A DNA stretch of 11,122 nucleotides. Origin: UBA5614 sp034678545 (lineage in GTDB: Bacteria; Cloacimonadota; Cloacimonadia; Cloacimonadales; Cloacimonadaceae). Location of the stretch: positions 1 to 11,122 of the forward strand of contig JAXDBS010000037.1 in the NCBI GenBank assembly GCA_034678545.1, given 5' to 3'. The translations under genes were made by a program, and so were the position numbers. Below, piece by piece: positions 6,782-11,122 of this stretch (positions are counted from its first letter, which is position 1; the number at the start of each line of letters is the position of its first letter). The notes beneath the pieces are model-generated. The model was given only the letters and a program-made list of their open reading frames with translations. It did not search any database and was not told the DNA's origin.

Positions 6782-7075
6782 TCACTTGCTGCTGCGGTCG
6801 ATGATTATGAAGCGAAGGACCGCTTCGTTAATGTTGAACAGACGCTGGATGGGTTTGATCTGGTCAGCGTCGGTTTTGAAGTAATTGATGAAGTAGTAAC
6901 CTTCGTTTTGCTTTTCGATCTGATAAGCGAGCTGCCGCTTGCCCCAGACATCAGTTTTGATCAGTTCGCCGCCGCTGTCAGTGATGACAGACATGGCTTT
7001 TTTGTTTTCTTGTTCAGCTTCTTCAATCGTGAGCTGAGGTTTAAGGATCAACATGCATTCGTAATCCTTGATCAT
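6782..7075 (-). CDS. rpsF: 30S ribosomal protein bS6
   Basis: Small-subunit protein that pairs with bS18. 97 residues, within the family range. It begins MIKDYECMLILKPQLT (compare the common YE.m.Il.P.l start), then GGELIKTDVWGKRQLAYQIEKQNEGYYFINYF, and ends in RFNINEAVLRFIII-like sequence typical of S6. The start overlaps the pth stop by four bases (ATGA), and GGAGG sits 7 nt upstream inside the pth tail. No S6:S18 leader-type RNA structure could be recognised, which is reasonable because the gene is internal to the run and has no leader of its own. Confidence 0.96.
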   Translation of the reverse strand: MIKDYECMLILKPQLTIEEAEQENKKAMSVITDSGGELIKTDVWGKRQLAYQIEKQNEGYYFINYFKTDADQIKPIQRLFNINEAVLRFIIIDRSSK

Positions 7076-7674
7076 TCTGTTTCCTCCTTTGGTCTATTGA
7101 TTCCGCCCTGAATGGGGGGAATAGGGTTTTTCTTCCACTGGCTGTATTCATTCAGAAGTCTGTTGAATCCGTAACGGACAAATAACTCGAGCCACACGCT
7201 GCAAAGAGAGAGGACGCCGTCCACGATCTCCCACTCGGAAGAGGTAAACAGGTCCAGGACGTGGTCCCGGGTTGAGCCATTGTCAGGCCTGCCGATCCCG
7301 ATCCTCATCCGTTTGACTTCCAGGGTGCCGGCGGCATTTAGGATGGATTTCAGGCCGTTGTGGCCTCCATTCCCTCCGGAAGGGCGGATCCTGATCTCGC
7401 CCGCTGGCAACTCGATATCATCCAGGATGATCAGCATGTCTTCAAAGCCGCCTTTTCGGGAGATGGCACTTTTATATGCGTCTCCGCTGTTGTTCATGTA
7501 GGTTCCGGGCTTGATCATAAGGCTGTCCAAGAACCTGGCACTCGAATAGATCCCGGTTTTCCTGAATTTGAGCCCAAGCCTGGAGGCAAAACGGTCAAGG
7601 CACATAAACCCAACGTTATGACGGGTTTTTTGATATTCCCTGCCAATGTTGCCCAAGCCGACGATTAACTTCAT
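7072..7674 (-). CDS. pth: peptidyl-tRNA hydrolase with a repeat-derived C-terminal tail
   Basis: Releases peptides from tRNAs that drop off the ribosome, recycling tRNA. 200 residues. Motifs: VGLGNIGREYQKTRHNVGF (4-22), KPGTYMNNSG (55-64), LDDIELPAGEIRIRPSG, GGHNGLKSI (103-111) and MRIGIGRP. Catalytic and substrate residues by alignment with E. coli: N9, H19, N61, D85 and N106. The usual GNPG is GNIG here, a mild departure. The core ends near residue 180; residues 181-200 are an extension with NPIPPIQGGI, encoded by a small palindrome. The start follows rplY by 44 nt, the longest gap in the minus-strand run, and has no clear Shine-Dalgarno. The stop overlaps rpsF (ATGA). Confidence 0.96.
   Translation of the reverse strand: MKLIVGLGNIGREYQKTRHNVGFMCLDRFASRLGLKFRKTGIYSSARFLDSLMIKPGTYMNNSGDAYKSAISRKGGFEDMLIILDDIELPAGEIRIRPSGGNGGHNGLKSILNAAGTLEVKRMRIGIGRPDNGSTRDHVLDLFTSSEWEIVDGVLSLCSVWLELFVRYGFNRLLNEYSQWKKNPIPPIQGGINRPKEETE
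7100..7122. repeat. short palindrome inside the pth tail
   Basis: ATTCCGCCC (7100-7108) pairs with GGGGGGAAT (7114-7122) across the loop TGAAT, with one G/G mismatch. It encodes Pth residues 185-192 (IPPIQGGI). Pro-Pro/Gly-Gly strings of this kind are the usual translation of C-run/G-run palindromic repeats seen in many bacterial genomes. Only one copy is visible here. Confidence 0.5.
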
Positions 7675-7718
7675 GACAAAGGCGGATTACATGCAAAAAC
7701 GAGCACTCTATGCGTTTA

Positions 7719-8336
7719 CTACTTTGTTTCAGGTTCCGCAGGGGCTTCCTCTGGTTTGGGTTCAGCGGCAGGAGCGGGGGCTAACTCTACTTTTTTGGCA
7801 TGGATAGTAACCAGAACGGTATCGGCATGTTCCTTCACGGTCCATTTTCCCGGTGGTACCTGCTGAACATGCAAAGCTTCCCCGATGTTTAGAGCACTGA
7901 TATCCACCTCAATGTCTTCAGGGATGTTTTCAGGAATGCACTGGATTTTCAGGGTTCTGCGCACAACGTCCATGATTCCGCCTTCCTTGATTCCTATCGG
8001 AGTACCGACAAATTTAACCGGTACATCCACATCAATCATCTGATGCGGCGGTATGACCATGAAGTCCAGATGCAGGATCTCCCTTGTGAGTGGATGGACC
8101 TGGCGCTCCTTGACCAAGGTGTGGTATTCCTTGCCTGCAACCATTATCTCGTAAAAGACAAGCTCATTTATGGTTTTCTTATAGAGCTTCATAAATTCTG
8201 CCTTGTCCAGGGAAATCTTCATAGGTTCGGCTTCGGGTCCGTAGAGTACAGCAGGGATGATGCCCTGCCTGCGCAGTTTGCCAAGGTCAGATTTCCGCTC
8301 CGTCATTCTCTGCTCGGCGTTGATCTTTATTATCAT
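7719..8336 (-). CDS. rplY: 50S ribosomal protein bL25, long Ctc/TL5 form
   Basis: Binds 5S rRNA in the large subunit. 205 residues: an N-terminal 5S-binding domain (1 to about 92; KSDLGKLRRQGIIPAVLYG, ITREILHLDF-like region at 81-92) and the second beta-rich domain of the CTC/TL5 type (about 93-185; VPVKFVGTPIGIKEGGIMDVVRRTLKIQC, then IPEDIEVDISALNIGEALHV). The last 20 residues are a low-complexity Ala/Pro/Glu tail, common in this family. GGAGG lies 5 nt before the ATG. The gene follows prs by 24 nt; the prs-rplY-pth order is also found in Bacillus and many other bacteria. Confidence 0.96.
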   Translation of the reverse strand: MIIKINAEQRMTERKSDLGKLRRQGIIPAVLYGPEAEPMKISLDKAEFMKLYKKTINELVFYEIMVAGKEYHTLVKERQVHPLTREILHLDFMVIPPHQMIDVDVPVKFVGTPIGIKEGGIMDVVRRTLKIQCIPENIPEDIEVDISALNIGEALHVQQVPPGKWTVKEHADTVLVTIHAKKVELAPAPAAEPKPEEAPAEPETK

Positions 8337-8360
8337 TTATTCCTCCATGTCATTGCAATA

Positions 8361-9308
8361 CTATCTAAAAAGAATGCTGATCGATTCTTCTATATGAATT
8401 TTCTTTATGGCGATAGCCAACATCTCAGCTATTGAGAGTTGGACTATTTTAGTGCATTGATGTTTGCTGGGGCTGAGAGGTATGGTGTTCGTAATAAACA
8501 GTTTTTCCAGGGGGGAGGTTTCAATATTCTCAACAGCTTTTCCGGATAAAACTCCATGCACGCAGGCAGCGTAAATTTTCGTCACGCCTTCATCTGCCAA
8601 GACCCGGGATACTTTGATCAGGCTTCCTCCCGTATCAATAATGTCATCGAACAGGATGGCAGTTTTGCCTTTAACTTCACCGATGATATTATAAAGGTCT
8701 GTTTGACCTGTGTTGCCGCTGCGGCGCTTATCGCCGATGGCCAGTCCGCAGTTTAGGCGTTTAGCGAGGCTGCGGGCCCGGTTAGCGCCGCCAGAGTCAG
8801 GAGAGACCACAACGAGGTCTTCGTTTTTGAGGATTTTTTTAAAGTGCCGCTCAAAAATCGGGATCGAATAAAGATGATCCACCGGTATATTGAAAAACCC
8901 CTGGATCTGATCGGCATGCAGATCAACCGTTATAACCCGATCAGCACCTGCGACAGTAATCAGGTCTGCCACCAGCTTGGCTGTGATCGGAACTCGAGGC
9001 TGGTCTTTTTTATCGGAGCGGGCGTATCCGTAATATGGGATAACACAATTTATCCTCTGCGCCGAAGCCCGTCTCAGAGCGTCAATAATTATGAGCAGGT
9101 CAATCAAATTGTCATTGACAGGGTAACAGGTGGGCTGAATGACAAAGACATCTGATCCGCGTACATTGTCGTTGATCTTAACAAAAGCCTCATCATTGGA
9201 GAACTTGAACAACTCAATGTCCCCAAGCGGGATTCCGGCGTATCTGGACACTTCCTCCGCCAGAGGCCGGTTGGCATTACCCGTGATCAGCTTTAGTTTT
9301 GAATACAT
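8361..9308 (-). CDS. prs: ribose-phosphate pyrophosphokinase (PRPP synthase)
   Basis: Makes PRPP from ribose-5-phosphate and ATP for purine, pyrimidine, histidine, tryptophan and NAD synthesis. 315 residues, the normal class I length. Motifs: ITGNANRPLAEEV, PYYGYARSDKKDQPR (91-105), DLHADQIQGFF (129-139, with the metal/ATP His131), VVSPDSGGANRAR, the DKRR flexible-loop residues (193-196) and the PRPP-binding FDDIIDTGGS (220-229). The usual F-x-D-G-E near residue 38 reads FSNDE. The start lies inside the ispE 3' end (16-nt overlap); the nearest SD-like GGAG is 12 nt before the ATG, longer than usual, so coupling to ispE is likely. Confidence 0.96.
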   Translation of the reverse strand: MYSKLKLITGNANRPLAEEVSRYAGIPLGDIELFKFSNDEAFVKINDNVRGSDVFVIQPTCYPVNDNLIDLLIIIDALRRASAQRINCVIPYYGYARSDKKDQPRVPITAKLVADLITVAGADRVITVDLHADQIQGFFNIPVDHLYSIPIFERHFKKILKNEDLVVVSPDSGGANRARSLAKRLNCGLAIGDKRRSGNTGQTDLYNIIGEVKGKTAILFDDIIDTGGSLIKVSRVLADEGVTKIYAACVHGVLSGKAVENIETSPLEKLFITNTIPLSPSKHQCTKIVQLSIAEMLAIAIKKIHIEESISILFR

Positions 9309-10120
9309 TTCTGATACTGGCTCCTATCCAGTGTCTTTACTGTTGTGCACCACAGGTGCTGTTTTCTGAAACAGGAATAAGCTCTGCTGAGCATAATCCT
9401 GTCCGGAAAATACCCAATACAGGTAGACCCGCTTCCAGACATCATTGCCTGCTCTGCTCCGATCTCTTTCAGAGAATTAAGGATCCGGTCAACCATCGCA
9501 TACTTTTGCCTGATCCCCGGCTCCAGGGCATTGAACCATCTTTTATTACGGGGCCTCGTGCCAAGGGATTCCAAGTTTACCAATGAATAGGCTTCCCGGC
9601 TTGAAATGGCTATACCGGGATTTACAAGCAGCAATTCCAGATCTTCCACTTCCGGCAGGGAGAAAACTATCTCTCCCCGTCCTGTTCCCAGCGCCATTCC
9701 GCCTGTAAAAAAAAAATTTATGTCACTGCCCAGTTCAGCACCGGTCTTTTCCTTGTATTCGCGCTGTAATTCTAAGCCCAACAGCTTCTGCATGGCAAAA
9801 AAAGTCATTGCCGCATTGCTGCTGCCTCCGCCGAGGCCGGCCGCCATGGGAATCCTCTTTCTGATAAAGACCTTTATCCCCGTCTTGACGTCAAAATCAT
9901 CAACAATCCTTTTGGCTGTAGTATGGATTAAATTGCTATTTGAAGCCAATTCTGGAACATCGCACAAAATTTCAATACCCGGTTTTTTTGTCAAAGCAAA
10001 TTTAAGGCTGTCATGTAGACTGATAGTGCAAAACACTGTTTCAATCTCATGATAGCCATCGGGTCTTTTATTCAGTACGTCAAGATATAGATTGATTTTT
10101 GCGTAGGAATTTATTAACAC
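9293..10120 (-). CDS. ispE: 4-diphosphocytidyl-2-C-methyl-D-erythritol kinase
   Basis: GHMP kinase of the MEP pathway: phosphorylates CDP-ME with ATP on the way to IPP and DMAPP. From GTG 10120 it has 275 residues. Motifs: SYAKINLYLDVLNKRPDGYHEI (5-26), the ATP loop PMAAGLGGGSSNAA (91-104), GSDINFFFTGGMALGTGRGE (131-150) and MMSGSGSTCIGYF (226-238). K8 and D133 correspond to the catalytic Lys and Asp of E. coli IspE. The frame is open back to ATG 10267, but the region before about 10145 is the tyrosine-tract DNA of the kinase gene read in another frame and gives a meaningless Thr/Ile run. ATG 10144 would add eight residues; GTG 10120 gives the family-like start. The start region overlaps the upstream kinase gene by 41 nt, and the end overlaps prs. 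Confidence 0.93.
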   Translation of the reverse strand: MLINSYAKINLYLDVLNKRPDGYHEIETVFCTISLHDSLKFALTKKPGIEILCDVPELASNSNLIHTTAKRIVDDFDVKTGIKVFIRKRIPMAAGLGGGSSNAAMTFFAMQKLLGLELQREYKEKTGAELGSDINFFFTGGMALGTGRGEIVFSLPEVEDLELLLVNPGIAISSREAYSLVNLESLGTRPRNKRWFNALEPGIRQKYAMVDRILNSLKEIGAEQAMMSGSGSTCIGYFPDRIMLSRAYSCFRKQHLWCTTVKTLDRSQYQKCIQN

Positions 10121-11122
10121 GCTTCTTCTGCTTTTGGGGAACCTCATCGCCGTAATAATAATAGTAGTAATAGTAGTAGTAGTAATAATAGCTCTGCTTG
10201 CTGTAGTATTTCTGAGCAAAAATGCCGTTGACGATGATTCCGTCGATCTTTCCTTCAATATTGTCAATCAGGTCTTTCGTTCTCTTGATGATACCTTTTT
10301 CTGTTTGATCGATTCTAATGACGATAAAGGTAAAATCAACCTTCTTGGTCAGAACCAGAGCATCTGTCACTGCAATGATGGGCGGGGTGTCAAACAGGAC
10401 AAAATCATATCTCTTTTTCAACTCTGCGATCATTTGATCCATTCTGGGCGATGATATCAGCTCAGAAGGGTTGGGAGGCACGAATCCACTAGTTATTATA
10501 TCAAGATTCAGTATATTGGACGACTTGACTATCATATCCAATTGGATGTCGGGATCTATCAGATAATCGCTGGAGCCGTTTTCCTTATCCAGCATGAATT
10601 TAGTGTGGAGCATGGGACGTCTTAAATCCAGGTCAACCAGGATAACTTTGGCATTCATCTGAGCCAAAGTGATGGCCAGATTGGCAACCGTTGTGGACTT
10701 ACCCTCTTTGGGACCGGATGAAGTTATGAGCAGTGAAGAGGGTCCCTCCCCCTTTTTGGATATTATGTTGGTCCTCAGGGTGCGGTAGGATTCAGCGACG
10801 GGGGATTTGGGCGCGTAATGTGAAACAAGCTGCATTAGCACATAATGCAAAGACTTGGTCAGTTGTTCCCGATTTTCCCCTTCAGATTGCTCAATCATTT
10901 TGTTGAATTCATCGATTCTGGATTCTGACTCCTGAATAATGGGTATGGTTCCCATGATGGGCAACTTTACATAGTTCTCCATGTCTTCGAGAGTGCGGAG
11001 CTTGGTATCAAGTGAGTGGACCAGGAATGCAGTGCCAAGCCCTAAACCCAGACCTAAAACTATACCAATGAGTAAATTCGTGGATATTTTCGGTTTGAAT
11101 GGCCGGCCGGGTACCTCTGCCC
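10080..11122 (-). CDS. Wzc-type BY-kinase / exopolysaccharide co-polymerase, C-terminal part
   Basis: The gene runs off the right edge; 346 complete residues are visible. The first residues (RPFKPKISTNLLIGIVLGLG...FLVHSLD) are the last membrane helix and exit of a Wzz-like chain-length domain, so ATG 10982 is internal, not the start. The cytoplasmic kinase domain follows: ESYRTLRTNI (oligomerisation EX2RX2R motif), Walker A SSGPKEGKST (10692-10721), Walker A' VILVDLDLRRP and Walker B FVLFDTPP. Such proteins control export and chain length of capsule or exopolysaccharide by cycles of tyrosine autophosphorylation. The C-terminal tyrosine cluster is extreme: YY, then SKQS, then 13 tyrosines in a row, then a Lys/Arg-rich tail. 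No polysaccharide genes are visible in this window; they may lie to the right. It overlaps ispE by 41 nt. Confidence 0.93.
   Translation of the reverse strand, partial: AEVPGRPFKPKISTNLLIGIVLGLGLGLGTAFLVHSLDTKLRTLEDMENYVKLPIMGTIPIIQESESRIDEFNKMIEQSEGENREQLTKSLHYVLMQLVSHYAPKSPVAESYRTLRTNIISKKGEGPSSLLITSSGPKEGKSTTVANLAITLAQMNAKVILVDLDLRRPMLHTKFMLDKENGSSDYLIDPDIQLDMIVKSSNILNLDIITSGFVPPNPSELISSPRMDQMIAELKKRYDFVLFDTPPIIAVTDALVLTKKVDFTFIVIRIDQTEKGIIKRTKDLIDNIEGKIDGIIVNGIFAQKYYSKQSYYYYYYYYYYYYYGDEVPQKQKKRVNKFLRKNQSIS
10152..10190 (-). repeat. TAY trinucleotide tract encoding 13 tyrosines
   Basis: Thirteen successive tyrosine codons (seven TAC and six TAT, mixed) form a 39-bp trinucleotide tract at the 3' end of the BY-kinase gene. 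Slippage in units of three would change the tyrosine number without breaking the frame. The mixture of synonymous codons makes it an imperfect repeat and argues that the tyrosines, rather than one DNA unit, are kept. Confidence 0.9.

Noticed and set aside
7675..7718. Promoter or hairpin in the rplY-pth gap
   Set aside because: I found no pair of -35/-10 hexamers at normal spacing and no stable stem in these 44 nt.
10121..10267. Upstream extension of ispE to ATG 10267
   Set aside because: It is the kinase tyrosine-tract DNA read in another frame (Thr/Ile run); IspE homology begins at about 10110.
10130..10454. 106-codon plus-strand frame with a hydrophobic Val/Ile start
   Set aside because: The hydrophobic run is only the complement of the tyrosine tract; no ribosome binding site and no family resemblance.
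10979..10982. ATG 10980-10982 as start of a stand-alone CpsD-like kinase
   Set aside because: The same frame stays open to the window edge and encodes a Wzz-type membrane helix and linker, so the gene is a fused Wzc-type protein cut by the window.

Overview
The window looks like a piece of a diderm (Gram-negative-type) bacterial chromosome carrying mostly housekeeping genes. Support for this comes from a lipoprotein signal with a lipobox, a Wzc-type tyrosine kinase fused to a Wzz-like membrane segment, a long-form bL25, and DciA as the helicase-loader family. The gene order and protein style would fit the FCB/Cloacimonadota neighbourhood, but that placement is an impression, not something the sequence proves.

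Layout. Positions 1-207 are the left end of an IS3-family insertion sequence: a partial orfA on the minus strand plus its terminal repeat. Positions 299-1396 hold the only plus-strand gene, a secreted lipoprotein that resembles a highly divergent serpin. From 11122 down to 1412 everything is on the minus strand and tightly packed. In order of transcription: an exopolysaccharide BY-kinase (5' end outside the window), ispE, prs, rplY (bL25/Ctc), pth, rpsF, ssb, rpsR, a DUF2232-type membrane protein, rplI, an unrecognised six-TM membrane protein, a DUF721/DciA protein, rpe and ffh. Most junctions overlap or are separated by fewer than 30 nt; the longest gap is 44 nt (rplY-pth). This suggests one long polycistron, or several with internal promoters that I cannot see.

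How the genes fit together. The prs-rplY-pth and rpsF-ssb-rpsR-DUF2232-rplI groups are classic conserved neighbourhoods. They link precursor supply (PRPP, isoprenoids), ribosomal proteins, peptidyl-tRNA recycling and replication (SSB, DciA). ffh at the end adds co-translational membrane targeting. The polysaccharide kinase at the head is the unusual passenger.

Most unusual points: (1) 13 consecutive tyrosines at the C-terminus of the BY-kinase; (2) a nested palindromic DNA segment of about 80 bp inserted in frame inside the GTPase domain of ffh, and a second small palindrome that makes up much of the C-terminal tail of pth; (3) the serpin-like lipoprotein with a hinge that does not look inhibitory; (4) a likely ATT (non-canonical) start for the DUF2232 gene; (5) an uncharacterised membrane protein with an apparent internal duplication. 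I see no tRNA, rRNA, CRISPR array or defence system here.
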